A stretch of 42,806 nucleotides of DNA, taken from Comamonadaceae bacterium. Its GTDB lineage: Bacteria; Pseudomonadota; Gammaproteobacteria; Burkholderiales; Burkholderiaceae_C. Position numbers and translations under genes: made by a program. Location of the stretch: assembly GCA_947450765.1 (NCBI GenBank), contig CANFXC010000018.1, positions 1 to 42,806 of the forward strand, in the 5' to 3' direction. The notes below the pieces were generated by a model, which searched no databases, was not told the DNA's origin, and saw only the letters and a list, made by a program, of their open reading frames with translations. Below, piece after piece: positions 1 through 7,495 of the stretch (positions within the stretch are counted from its first letter, which is position 1; each line of letters opens with the position of its first letter).

Positions 1-570
1 GAAGCCATCACCACGCCAACCGAAGAGTCGGTGCGCCGGGCCATGGCGATTCAGCTCATCATCAACCGCGAATGGGGCTTGGCTAAAAACGAGAACCCGT
101 CGCAAGGCGCTTTCATCATCGAAGAGCTGACGGAGCTATTAGAAGAAGCCGTGCTGCTGGAGTTTGAACGCATCGCCGAACGCGGCGGCGTGCTCGGCGC
201 GATGGAAACCGGCTACCAGCGCGGCCGGATTCAGGACGAATCCATGCACTACGAAATGCTCAAGCACACGGGTGAGTTGCCCATCATCGGCGTCAACACC
301 TTCCGCAATCCGCACGGTGACAAAGTGCAAGACCAACTAGAGCTGGCCCGCTCCACCGACGCAGAGAAACAAAGCCAGTTGCAACGCCTGCAAGACTTTC
401 ACACCCGGCACGCCGACGCAGCGCCAGCCATGCTGAACCGCCTGCAGCAGGCGGTGATTGAAAACAAGAACGTGTTTGACGTGCTGATGGACGCGGTGCG
501 CGTCTGCTCACTCGGGCAAATCACCAACGCACTGTTTGAAGTCGGCGGCCAATACCGCCGCAACATGTAA
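1..570 (+). CDS. icmF: Fused isobutyryl-CoA mutase (IcmF-type), C-terminal part
   Basis: This is the last 189 residues of an adenosylcobalamin-dependent acyl-CoA mutase; the reading frame is open to the left edge, so the start lies outside the window. Recognisable blocks are [26 protein letters not shown] and [17 protein letters not shown], all typical of the mutase barrel end. The protein stops soon after this domain with no C-terminal B12-binding domain. That fits IcmF, where the cobalamin domain and G-protein chaperone domain come first, and does not fit classical methylmalonyl-CoA mutase MutB. IcmF isomerises isobutyryl-CoA and n-butyryl-CoA in branched-chain carbon metabolism in the cytoplasm. 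The missing N-terminus prevents direct confirmation of the fusion; a separate small IcmA-like subunit is the alternative. Confidence 0.85.
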   Translation, partial: EAITTPTEESVRRAMAIQLIINREWGLAKNENPSQGAFIIEELTELLEEAVLLEFERIAERGGVLGAMETGYQRGRIQDESMHYEMLKHTGELPIIGVNTFRNPHGDKVQDQLELARSTDAEKQSQLQRLQDFHTRHADAAPAMLNRLQQAVIENKNVFDVLMDAVRVCSLGQITNALFEVGGQYRRNM

Positions 571-574
571 AAGC

Positions 575-597
575 ACGCGGGCAAAAAGCGCCCGCGT
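575..597 (+). terminator. Hairpin just after the mutase stop codon
   Basis: An 8-bp perfect stem (ACGCGGGC / GCCCGCGT) with a 7-base loop starts 5 bases after the mutase stop codon. No T-run follows, so it is a weak intrinsic terminator at best, or an mRNA-end-stabilising hairpin. Confidence 0.4.
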
Positions 598-612
598 CAT
601 CAGCGCACAGGC

Positions 613-638
613 AAAAAAAATCGGCCCTGAGGCCGATT
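613..638 (-). terminator. Rho-independent terminator of the small basic protein gene
   Basis: On the minus strand an 8-bp perfect stem AATCGGCC / GGCCGATT with a four-base loop is followed directly by eight T residues. It lies 14 bases past the stop codon of the 54-residue ORF at 653-817. This textbook intrinsic terminator supports that small ORF as a real transcript end. Confidence 0.85.
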
Positions 639-652
639 GAGAAAAGGGGGAA

Positions 653-817
653 TTAACCGCCTTTTTGTGGGCGCTTGCCCGGATTTTTCTTGCTACGAGT
701 CCAAGAGCCACGCTCCAGGCTGATTTTTTGGCCGTGACCAGCAGTGCGGGTCATGCCAGGTGCAAGAGTGGGTCTAGGTGCGCATCGATCGGCTTCGACG
801 CGGATTTTTTTAGGCAT
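653..817 (-). CDS. Small very basic protein, 54 residues, function unknown
   Basis: The ORF begins MPKKIRVEADRCAPRPT and ends KKNPGKRPQKGG. It has seven Lys and seven Arg against three acidic residues, one Cys, and no membrane segment or signal peptide. A GGAG-type ribosome site lies about 9 bases before the ATG, and a strong intrinsic terminator follows the stop by 14 bases, so the frame looks expressed. It lies 56 bases downstream of the DUF6352 gene on the same strand and may share its transcript. The charge suggests nucleic-acid or ribosome binding, which is inference only. I do not recognise a named family. It is shorter than usual gene-finding cutoffs and overlaps no larger credible frame. 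Confidence 0.65.
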   Translation of the reverse strand: MPKKIRVEADRCAPRPTLAPGMTRTAGHGQKISLERGSWTRSKKNPGKRPQKGG

Positions 818-872
818 GGAGGGCTCCGGTTAAAAATAGCTTAATCGTGGATTTTATGCCAAGGCGGGCCGA

Positions 873-1937
873 CTACTGAAAAACCTTCGCCAACGGCAGG
901 TTCAGCAACAAGTTTTGCGGCTTCAGCCGAAGCTCACGGGTCTCGCTCATCATCAAACCCAGGTAGACCGGCTTGCCGGCCACGTCGGCGCGCATTTCTT
1001 GCGGGTTGGCAAATTCCAGCTTGAACAAGCTGAGCAGGCGCTGCATGCGCTCGGCATCGACAGGCCGGTCTTCGTACAAATCGTTGAGCAATGCCGTGGC
1101 ATGCACGTCCAAGCCGAGGTGCCAGCGCCAAGCGTCGTCGTCAATTTTTTGCAAAGGCTTGATGCGAACCGCGATACCCAAAAAGTGCTGCACCCATTTT
1201 TCAAGGACACGAGCCAAAGCCGTCAGACCGGAGCGGGCACGCGTCATGGTCAAGACCAAGCCGTGGCTGAGGTCGTTGTTGACCTCGTGCGTCAGGTCGA
1301 GCAAAAAGTTGTAGCGCTCACCGGCGCGCCAGTATTCCGCCGCGTTGGCATCGGCCAGCACGGTCATGTGCACTTCGCGCATCGGCGCTTGAGCCTCGGC
1401 CAACAAGCGTCCGATATCGCCCAAGCCGCCGGTCTCCTTGAGCATGTCTAAGACGCCTAAATCGCCGGAGAGAATTTGACCTTGCTCGACCGTGACGCGC
1501 TGCGGACGAAACAACATTTCGGCGGCACGCACTTCGTAGGGGTCGCTGGCGTCGTCCAGCACATTGCGCACGATGGCTTGCGCAAGAAGATCAAGAAAAA
1601 GCGGGGGCACACCCATCACGCCGCGCCTGAACAGGCCCAAATAACAAGCCTCCAGCGTACCGGCGGCCAGCAGCTCGTCCCGGAAATTCACATAGTAGGT
1701 GTAGCTTTCACGGGCGTCAGGGTCTTTGATGGCGGCCAGCTCGACCAAGCCGACAGCGCGGCTCGGTGCAGCCTGCAACGCCGCGTGCAGCTTGCATTCA
1801 TTGGGGCAGGATTCAGGCAGCAACGCCAGTTCGGGGCGCGCTAAAAAAAGACGGAGGTAATCATCAGTCGGCACCAGCCAACCGCGCGCGTTGCGCTGGA
1901 GTTGTCCGAATCCGCTGGAAGGCCAAAAATTTTGCAT
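873..1937 (-). CDS. DUF6352 family protein
   Basis: A 354-residue soluble protein that I recognise from its opening (MQNFWPSSGFGQLQRNARGWL, then DDYLRLFLARPELALLPESC) as the DUF6352 family found mainly in Burkholderiales. The frame stays open another 39 codons upstream, but the family begins at the MQNFWPSSG motif, so the ATG at 1937 is preferred; no strong Shine-Dalgarno sequence precedes it. No signal peptide, membrane span or catalytic motif is visible. It is divergent from the Liv-type ABC operon at 2118. Co-occurrence with amino-acid-type transporters is the only context clue. Function is unknown. Confidence 0.8.
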   Translation of the reverse strand: MQNFWPSSGFGQLQRNARGWLVPTDDYLRLFLARPELALLPESCPNECKLHAALQAAPSRAVGLVELAAIKDPDARESYTYYVNFRDELLAAGTLEACYLGLFRRGVMGVPPLFLDLLAQAIVRNVLDDASDPYEVRAAEMLFRPQRVTVEQGQILSGDLGVLDMLKETGGLGDIGRLLAEAQAPMREVHMTVLADANAAEYWRAGERYNFLLDLTHEVNNDLSHGLVLTMTRARSGLTALARVLEKWVQHFLGIAVRIKPLQKIDDDAWRWHLGLDVHATALLNDLYEDRPVDAERMQRLLSLFKLEFANPQEMRADVAGKPVYLGLMMSETRELRLKPQNLLLNLPLAKVFQ

Positions 1938-1992
1938 GGGCGAGATGGTCGCACAAACCCAAACACGCGCGGCGGAACCCAAGGATGAGCAA

Positions 1993-2013
1993 CTATTTGT
2001 ACCGAACAAGTAG
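1993..2013. promoter_or_regulatory. Imperfect dyad between DUF6352 gene and liv operon
   Basis: The arms CTATTTGT and ACAAGTAG (seven of eight positions complementary) flank the 5-base spacer ACCGA in the divergent intergenic region. Its position between two outward-facing genes suits an operator, but no regulator is identified. Confidence 0.3.
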
Positions 2014-2063
2014 AAACACCTAAAGTTTCGCTCAAGGGCCATGCGTAGACTCACAACGCAGAC

Positions 2064-2078
2064 TTGAAATCATTTCAA
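2064..2078. promoter_or_regulatory. 15-bp palindrome upstream of livG
   Basis: TTGAAAT-C-ATTTCAA is a perfect 7-bp dyad around one central base, ending about 40 bases before the livG start. It is a good operator candidate for the transporter operon. It also argues that the TTG inside it, which opens the long frame, is not the translation start. Confidence 0.45.
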
Positions 2079-2117
2079 TGCGCTGATTCCCTCAATTCAA
2101 TATTCACAAATCCGGAG

Positions 2118-2897
2118 ATGCATGTGTCGGCCGAGTTCATCCTAGAAACCCAAGGACTGACCAAAGAATTCAAGGGATTCGTGGCGGTCAACCAGGTCGA
2201 CCTGAAGGTTCAGCGTGGTCATATTCACGCCCTGATAGGCCCCAATGGCGCCGGCAAAACCACCTTTTTCAACCTGCTCACCAAGTTTTTGACGCCCACC
2301 CGTGGCCGCATTGTTTACAACGGTGTCGACATCACAGCCGAGAAGCCGGCGCAAACGGCCAGGCGCGGCATCGTCCGCTCGTTCCAGATCTCGGCGGTGT
2401 TCCCGCACATGACGGTGCTCGAGAATGTGCGCGCAGCATTGCAGCGCAACTTGGGCACTTCATTTCATTTCTGGAAGCCGGAGAGTTCGCTGTTTCATCT
2501 GCACCCCCGCGCCGAAGAACTGCTGGCACAAGTCGACTTACAAGACTTCGCCGATGAGCTGACGGTCAACTTGCCCTACGGCCGCAAACGCGCGCTCGAA
2601 TTGGCCACCACGCTGGCGTTGGAGCCCGACCTCATGCTGCTCGACGAGCCGACGCAAGGCATGGGCCACGAAGACGTGGACAGGGTCACGCAGCTGATCA
2701 AAAAAGTCTCGGTTGGCCGCACCATCTTGATGGTCGAACACAACATGAATGTGGTTTCTTCGATTGCCGACCGCATCACGGTGTTGCAGCGCGGCGCCAT
2801 CATTGCCGACGGGCCGTACGCAGACGTGTCGCAAAACCCATTGGTGATTGAAGCCTACATGGGCACAGCCGACGCCGCGTTGACGGGTGCCCATTGA
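2118..2897 (+). CDS. livG: Branched-chain-type (HAAT) ABC transporter ATP-binding protein LivG
   Basis: This cytoplasmic ATPase of a hydrophobic-amino-acid-type importer is about 259 residues. Walker A (GPNGAGKTT) is near residues 41-49, followed by a signature region LPYGRKRALELA, Walker B LMLLDEPTQGMG and the switch histidine in MVEHNM. The signature lacks the usual LSGGQ form, as is common in LivG, and DEPTQGMGHEDV differs from the usual DEPAAGLN. Start choice: the ATG at 2118 directly abuts GGAG (2114-2117), whereas the in-frame GTG at 2124 has an ideal 6-base spacing, so GTG may be the true start. The TTG at 2064 lies inside a palindrome and is unlikely. First gene of a five-gene operon; its stop overlaps the start of livF. 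Confidence 0.88.
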   Translation: MHVSAEFILETQGLTKEFKGFVAVNQVDLKVQRGHIHALIGPNGAGKTTFFNLLTKFLTPTRGRIVYNGVDITAEKPAQTARRGIVRSFQISAVFPHMTVLENVRAALQRNLGTSFHFWKPESSLFHLHPRAEELLAQVDLQDFADELTVNLPYGRKRALELATTLALEPDLMLLDEPTQGMGHEDVDRVTQLIKKVSVGRTILMVEHNMNVVSSIADRITVLQRGAIIADGPYADVSQNPLVIEAYMGTADAALTGAH

Positions 2898-3601
2898 TGG
2901 CCAAAGAACTGCTCCGCATTGAAGACCTGCACGCTTGGTACGGTGAGTCGCACATCCTGCATGGCGTGAACCTGACGGTGAACGAGGGCGAGGTAGTGAC
3001 CTTGCTTGGCCGCAACGGTGCCGGACGCACCACCACCTTGCGCGCGATTGTCGGCATGACAGGCGCGCGCAAGGGCTCAATCAAGATCAATGGCCAAGAC
3101 GTGCTGAAGCTGGCACCGCACAAAGTGGCCCGGCTCGGCGTGGGTTATTGCCCTGAAGAGCGCGGCATCTTCGCCAGCCTGACGGCTGAAGAAAACCTGC
3201 TGCTGCCGCCCGTGATTGCGCCAGGCGGCATGAGCGTGGACGAGATTTACACCATGTTCCCGAACCTGCAGGAACGCGCATCCAGCCCGGGCACTCGGCT
3301 GTCCGGCGGCGAGCAGCAAATGCTGGCGGTGGCGCGGATTTTGCGCACCGGCGCGCGCTTGCTGCTGCTCGATGAAATCTCCGAAGGCTTGGCCCCGGTG
3401 ATCGTGCAAAAACTCGCCGAGATGATCCTGACACTCAAAGCCAAGGGCTACACCATCGTGTTGGTGGAACAAAACTTTCGTTTTGCCGCCCCGCTGGCTG
3501 ACCGCTTTTACGTGATGGAGCACGGCACCATCGTCAAACAGTTCGCCCAAGCAGAACTGAAAGAAAACATGGGCATGTTGCAGGCGTATTTAGGGGTCTG
3601 A
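2897..3601 (+). CDS. livF: Branched-chain-type ABC transporter ATP-binding protein LivF, Walker A Lys replaced by Arg
   Basis: Second ATPase of the importer, 234 residues, whose ATG overlaps the livG stop (TGATG), implying translational coupling. The signature LSGGEQQMLAVAR, Walker B LLLLDEISEGLAP and the H-loop-type region VLVEQNF are present. The Walker A loop reads GRNGAGRTT: the codon for the usually invariant Lys (about residue 44) is CGC for Arg. The switch position is Gln in LVEQN, which is normal for LivF. Arg could hold the ATP phosphates less well, so this half may mainly bind nucleotide while LivG hydrolyses. I believe related Burkholderiales LivF proteins share this change, but could not check. 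The stop codon overlaps a 13-bp palindrome. Confidence 0.88.
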   Translation: MAKELLRIEDLHAWYGESHILHGVNLTVNEGEVVTLLGRNGAGRTTTLRAIVGMTGARKGSIKINGQDVLKLAPHKVARLGVGYCPEERGIFASLTAEENLLLPPVIAPGGMSVDEIYTMFPNLQERASSPGTRLSGGEQQMLAVARILRTGARLLLLDEISEGLAPVIVQKLAEMILTLKAKGYTIVLVEQNFRFAAPLADRFYVMEHGTIVKQFAQAELKENMGMLQAYLGV

Positions 3602-3605
3602 CCCC
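3593..3605. repeat. GGGGTC-T-GACCCC palindrome over the livF stop
   Basis: A 13-bp dyad, GGGGTC T GACCCC, spans the TGA stop of livF. It has no T-run and the hairpin loop would be tight, so it may be a short dispersed repeat or an attenuating hairpin before the strongly translated binding-protein gene. Confidence 0.3.
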
Positions 3606-3674
3606 ATTTAAATGCGCCATTTGTCACATTGATTTTTTACCGCTGGTTATTTACTTTCATCATCAGGAGACACC

Positions 3675-4886
3675 ATGAAAATCAAAACTCTCGTTGCCGC
3701 TTTGGCTATTGGCTTTGCCGGTTTCACTGGCTTTTCGGGCGTGGCTTCCGCACAAAACACCGGCCCGGTGAAGATTGGCTTCATCACCGACATGTCCAGC
3801 CTCTACGCCGACATTGACGGCCCGGCGGGTGCTGAAATGGTCCGCTGGGCGGCGCAAGACTTTGGCGGCAAGGTGCTGAACCGCCCGATCGAAGTGCTGG
3901 TCGCCGACCACCAAAACAAAGCTGACGTCGCCAGCTCCAAAGCGCGCGAATGGATCGACAAAGACGGTCTGTCGATGTTGATCGGTGGCACCAGCTCCGG
4001 CACGGCGATTGCCATGTCCAAAGTGACAACCGAAAAGAAACGCCCCTTCATCGCCATCGGCGCCGGCTCGGCCCGCCTAACGAATGAGGACTGCAGCCCT
4101 TACTCGATTCACTACGCTTACGACACCGTGGCACTGGCCAAGGTCGCTGGCAATGCGCTGGTCAAGGCTGGCAACAAAAACTGGTTTTTCCTGACCGCTG
4201 ACTATGCCTTTGGCTACTCACTCGAAGGCGATGCAGCGGCCGTGGTCAAGGCCAACGGCGGCACAGTGGTGGGTTCGGTTCGGCATCCACTCAACGCCTC
4301 AGACTTCTCGTCATTCTTGCTGCAGGCGCAGTCGTCCAAAGCGCAAATTTTGGCATTGGCCAACGCCGGCGGTGACTTCACCAACGCCATGAAAGCGGCC
4401 AAAGAATTCGGCATCACCAAAACCATGAAAGTGGCGGGCCTGCTGGTGTTTATCAACGACGTGCACAGCTTGGGCCTGGCCAACACCGAAGGCCTGCAAT
4501 TGGCCGACAGCTGGTATTGGAACCAAGACGACGCCTCACGCAAGTTTGCCCAACGCTTTTTTGCCAAGTACAAACGCATGCCGTCAAGCCTGCACGCGGC
4601 TGACTATTCTGCGGCCGCGAACTACCTCAAAGCCGTTCAGACCGCAGGCACAACAGACGCCGACAAGGTGATGGCCACACTCAAAAGCATGCAGTTCAAT
4701 GACTTTTACACCAAAGGAAAAATTCGCGCCGACGGCCGCATGATCCACGACATGTACCTGTTCCAAGTCAAGGGCCCGAAAGAGTCAACCACGCCTTGGG
4801 ACTACTACAAGACCATCGCCAAAGTGCCGGGCGATCAAGCCTTCACCACAGTGGCTGAGTCGAAGTGCTCACTGCTGAAAAAATAA
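3675..4886 (+). CDS. Liv-type ABC transporter periplasmic substrate-binding protein
   Basis: A 403-residue binding protein of the Peripla_BP_6 (LivJ/LivK) type. A cleavable signal peptide covers about residues 1-26, with a hydrophobic core and VASA before QN. The mature part begins with PVKIGFITDMSSLYADIDG and includes ADHQNKADVAS and GGTSSGTAIAMS, the usual ligand-pocket loop region. A strong AGGAG lies 5-6 bases before the ATG. It sits 73 bases after livF and 16 bases before livH, inside the operon. Members in this clade often bind aromatic acids, amides or urea-like compounds rather than leucine, so the substrate is not assigned. Export to the periplasm is clear. Confidence 0.88.
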   Translation: MKIKTLVAALAIGFAGFTGFSGVASAQNTGPVKIGFITDMSSLYADIDGPAGAEMVRWAAQDFGGKVLNRPIEVLVADHQNKADVASSKAREWIDKDGLSMLIGGTSSGTAIAMSKVTTEKKRPFIAIGAGSARLTNEDCSPYSIHYAYDTVALAKVAGNALVKAGNKNWFFLTADYAFGYSLEGDAAAVVKANGGTVVGSVRHPLNASDFSSFLLQAQSSKAQILALANAGGDFTNAMKAAKEFGITKTMKVAGLLVFINDVHSLGLANTEGLQLADSWYWNQDDASRKFAQRFFAKYKRMPSSLHAADYSAAANYLKAVQTAGTTDADKVMATLKSMQFNDFYTKGKIRADGRMIHDMYLFQVKGPKESTTPWDYYKTIAKVPGDQAFTTVAESKCSLLKK

Positions 4887-4902
4887 GCAGCAGCCGATAG
4901 TC

Positions 4903-5787
4903 ATGGAAATTTTCGGTATCCCCCATCAGGCGTTTCTCGGCCAGCTCTTGCTGGGCCTGGTCAACGGCGCTTTTTACGCCATGCTCAGCTTGGGCTTGGC
5001 AGTAATTTTTGGCCTGTTGGGCATCGTTAATTTTGCGCACGGTGCGCTGTACATGCTGGGGGCTTTTGCTGCCTGGATTTTGCTTGACCAGTTCGGCCTG
5101 AACTATTGGTACGCGTTGGTCTTGGCGCCGCTCATCGTCGGCGCCATCGGCGTGGTGATCGAACGCTTGTTTCTCAAGCATCTCTACAAACTAGACCCAC
5201 TTTACGGTTTGCTGCTGACCTTCGGTTTAGCACTGATTCTTGAAGGCGTTTTCCGTGAGCTGTATGGTGTGTCTGGCCAGAACTACAACGTGCCCGAGCA
5301 GCTCTCGGGCGCCACCGACCTCGGCTTCATGGTGCTGCCCAATTACCGCGCTTGGGTGGTGCTGGTGTCGCTGGTGGTGTGCCTAGGCACCTGGTATTTG
5401 ATTGAACGCACGCGGCTCGGCGCTTACTTGCGCGCCGGCACTGAAAACGCACCGCTGGTACAAACCTTTGGTGTCAACGTGCCGCTGATGGTCATGCTGA
5501 CCTATGGCGCTGGCGCCGGACTTGCAGGGCTGGCCGGGGTGTTAGCCGCGCCCATCATTCAGGTCAGCCCGTTGATGGGTTCCAACCTCATCATCGTGGT
5601 GTTCGCGGTGGTGGTGATCGGCGGCATGGGCTCTATCTTGGGCTCAGTGGTGACGGGGCTCGGGCTGGGTTTGATTGAAGGCATGACCCGCGTCTTTTAC
5701 CCTGAAGCCTCAAGCATTGTGGTCTTCGTCATCATGGTATTGGTGCTGATGGTGCGGCCATCAGGACTGTTCGGAAAAGAGAATTGA
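4903..5787 (+). CDS. livH: Branched-chain-type ABC transporter permease LivH
   Basis: A 294-residue polytopic inner-membrane permease of the LivH family. The N-terminal NGAFYAMLSLGLAVIFGLLG and IVNFAHGALYMLGAF segments are diagnostic. The cytoplasmic coupling region is visible around RAGTENAPLVQTFGVN, and the C-terminal end VLVLMVRPSGLFGKEN is typical. About eight hydrophobic segments are seen. It forms the channel with LivM. Spacing to the binding-protein gene is 16 bases, and its stop overlaps the livM start, so the two permeases are probably made in equal amounts. Confidence 0.92.
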   Translation: MEIFGIPHQAFLGQLLLGLVNGAFYAMLSLGLAVIFGLLGIVNFAHGALYMLGAFAAWILLDQFGLNYWYALVLAPLIVGAIGVVIERLFLKHLYKLDPLYGLLLTFGLALILEGVFRELYGVSGQNYNVPEQLSGATDLGFMVLPNYRAWVVLVSLVVCLGTWYLIERTRLGAYLRAGTENAPLVQTFGVNVPLMVMLTYGAGAGLAGLAGVLAAPIIQVSPLMGSNLIIVVFAVVVIGGMGSILGSVVTGLGLGLIEGMTRVFYPEASSIVVFVIMVLVLMVRPSGLFGKEN

Positions 5788-6737
5788 TGATGCACGCTAA
5801 AGCACTCACGCGCATCACTTACTTGGTTCTGCTGGCACTGCTGCTGCTGGCGCCTACCCTGGGCTTATACCCGGTGTTTGTGATGAAGCTGCTGTGCTTT
5901 GCACTGTTTGCCTGCGCCTTCAATTTGCTGCTGGGTTTCACCGGGCTGCTGTCGTTTGGCCATGCGGCGTTTTTTGGCTCGGCCGCGTATGTCACCGGCT
6001 GGTTCGTCAAGTCGCAAGGCTGGACGCCAGAGATGGCGATTTTGGCGGGCGGCGTGGCAGCCGGGTTGATCGGGCTGATGGTCGGCTTGGTGGCGATTCG
6101 GCGTCAGGGCATTTACTTCGCCATGATCACGCTGGCGATTGCGCAGATGATTTACTTCGTCTGCTTGCAAGCGTCTTTCACCGGCGGCGAAGACGGCTTG
6201 CAAGGCGTGCCACGCGGCAACTTGTTCGGTCTGATTTCTCTGCAGTCCGACACCACCCTGTATTACTTTGTGGCAGCTGTTTTTGTGCTGTCATTTTTGG
6301 TCATTGGCCGCGTGGTGAACTCGCCTTTTGGCCAAGTGCTGAAGATGATTCGGGAAAACGAGCCACGGGCTGTGTCGCTGGGCTATCAGGTTGACCGCTA
6401 CAAGCTGCTGGCCTTTGTATTGTCTGCGGCCTTGGCGGGTGTGGCCGGCGCACTGAAAACCATCGTCATGGGTTTTGCCACGCTGACCGACGTGCACTGG
6501 TCAATGTCGGGCGAGGTGATCTTGATGACGCTGCTCGGCGGTGTCGGTACCTTCTTCGGCCCGGTGTTTGGCGCAGGCATCGTGATTTCGCTGCAAAACC
6601 TGCTGGCCGACAAAGTCGGCTCATGGGTCACCGTCATCATCGGCGTGATCTTTGTGCTGTGCGTGCTGACCTTTCGCAAGGGCGTGGTCGGCGAACTGCA
6701 AGCCTTCCGCGAGCGTCGCCGCCGCGCTGCACTCTAA
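5787..6737 (+). CDS. livM: Branched-chain-type ABC transporter permease LivM
   Basis: A 316-residue inner-membrane permease partner of LivH. The family signatures LLLGFTGLLSFGHAAFFGSAAYVTG (split across the second and third membrane segments), MIRENEPRAVSLGY (coupling loop) and SGEVILMTLLGGVGTFFGPVFGA are present. The start is one of two consecutive ATGs at 5787 and 5790; the first overlaps the livH stop TGA. It is the last gene of the operon, and the next gene at 6761 runs in the opposite direction. No terminator hairpin with a T-run is visible in the 24-base gap. Confidence 0.92.
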   Translation: MMHAKALTRITYLVLLALLLLAPTLGLYPVFVMKLLCFALFACAFNLLLGFTGLLSFGHAAFFGSAAYVTGWFVKSQGWTPEMAILAGGVAAGLIGLMVGLVAIRRQGIYFAMITLAIAQMIYFVCLQASFTGGEDGLQGVPRGNLFGLISLQSDTTLYYFVAAVFVLSFLVIGRVVNSPFGQVLKMIRENEPRAVSLGYQVDRYKLLAFVLSAALAGVAGALKTIVMGFATLTDVHWSMSGEVILMTLLGGVGTFFGPVFGAGIVISLQNLLADKVGSWVTVIIGVIFVLCVLTFRKGVVGELQAFRERRRRAAL

Positions 6738-6760
6738 GACACTAAGTCAATCACCAGACA

Positions 6761-7477
6761 TCACCAGGGCAGTGTCTGCCCTTGGTAGTCCACCAAGGCG
6801 CCCGTCTGTGCGGCTGTGAGGCCTGCCAGCACCGCTAGCAAGTCACTCGCGGCCTCGGCAGCGGGCCGCACTTTGAGCCCGGTCTTGGCAAAGGGCTGCG
6901 ACAAACCGGTGTCAACCGTGCCCGGATGCAGCGCCACGCAAACAGCATTTGAATTGCGCCGTGCCAATTCGATGGACGCCGTCCTGACCAATTGATTCAG
7001 CGCCGCCTTGGAAGCGCGGTAACCGTACCAGCCGCCCAGCGCGTTGTCGCCAATGCTGCCGACCTTGGCCGACACAAAGCCCGCCACGCAGCGCCCTTGC
7101 TTGGGCAACAGCGGCAAAAAATGCTTCATCACCAGCGCCGGGCCGATGGTGTTGATGCGAAACACGTGGCTTAAATAGTCGGCATCTAAATGCGACCAGC
7201 TGCGTTCAGGCTGACCCTGCTCGCCATGCAAAAATCCGCTGGCCACCACCAACAAGCGCAAGTCGGCTTGTTGAGATGCGCATTGCTCGGTCACCCACCC
7301 AGCCGCCCTTTGCAGGCTGGCTTCGTCGGTGTAGTCGATGGCGGGTTGGGTGTTGCGTCCCAGAGCCAACACGTGATGCTCAGCGTCAGCCGACAGCTGC
7401 TGCACCAAGGCCGCGCCCAAACCGCCGCCAGCGCCAATCACCAAGGCCAGGCTTTGACGCGGGGGTGTTTGTGTCAC
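6761..7477 (-). CDS. Short-chain dehydrogenase/reductase family oxidoreductase
   Basis: A 238-residue SDR protein. The N-terminal Rossmann motif is VIGAGGGLGAAL, a variant of TGxxxGxG, followed by an alternating beta/alpha pattern. The catalytic set is recognisable: Asn in FRINTIGPA, Ser in FVSAKVGS, and Tyr/Lys in YRASK. The region LHPGTVDTGLSQPF after the active site resembles the CsgA (C-factor)-like SDR subgroup that also includes YciK-like proteins. It is cytoplasmic and NAD(P)-dependent with unknown substrate. It lies 18 bases downstream of dbpA on the same strand, so the two may be cotranscribed, though they share no obvious job. Confidence 0.82.
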   Translation of the reverse strand: MTQTPPRQSLALVIGAGGGLGAALVQQLSADAEHHVLALGRNTQPAIDYTDEASLQRAAGWVTEQCASQQADLRLLVVASGFLHGEQGQPERSWSHLDADYLSHVFRINTIGPALVMKHFLPLLPKQGRCVAGFVSAKVGSIGDNALGGWYGYRASKAALNQLVRTASIELARRNSNAVCVALHPGTVDTGLSQPFAKTGLKVRPAAEAASDLLAVLAGLTAAQTGALVDYQGQTLPW

Positions 7478-7495
7478 GTTGCTGTCACGTTTCTA

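Noticed and set aside
508-711. 67-residue minus-strand open frame
   Set aside because: It runs across the strong terminator at 613-638 and overlaps the better supported 54-residue ORF in another frame.
2064-2117. TTG at 2064 as the livG start
   Set aside because: It lies inside a perfect palindrome, lacks a ribosome site and the extra residues do not resemble LivG.
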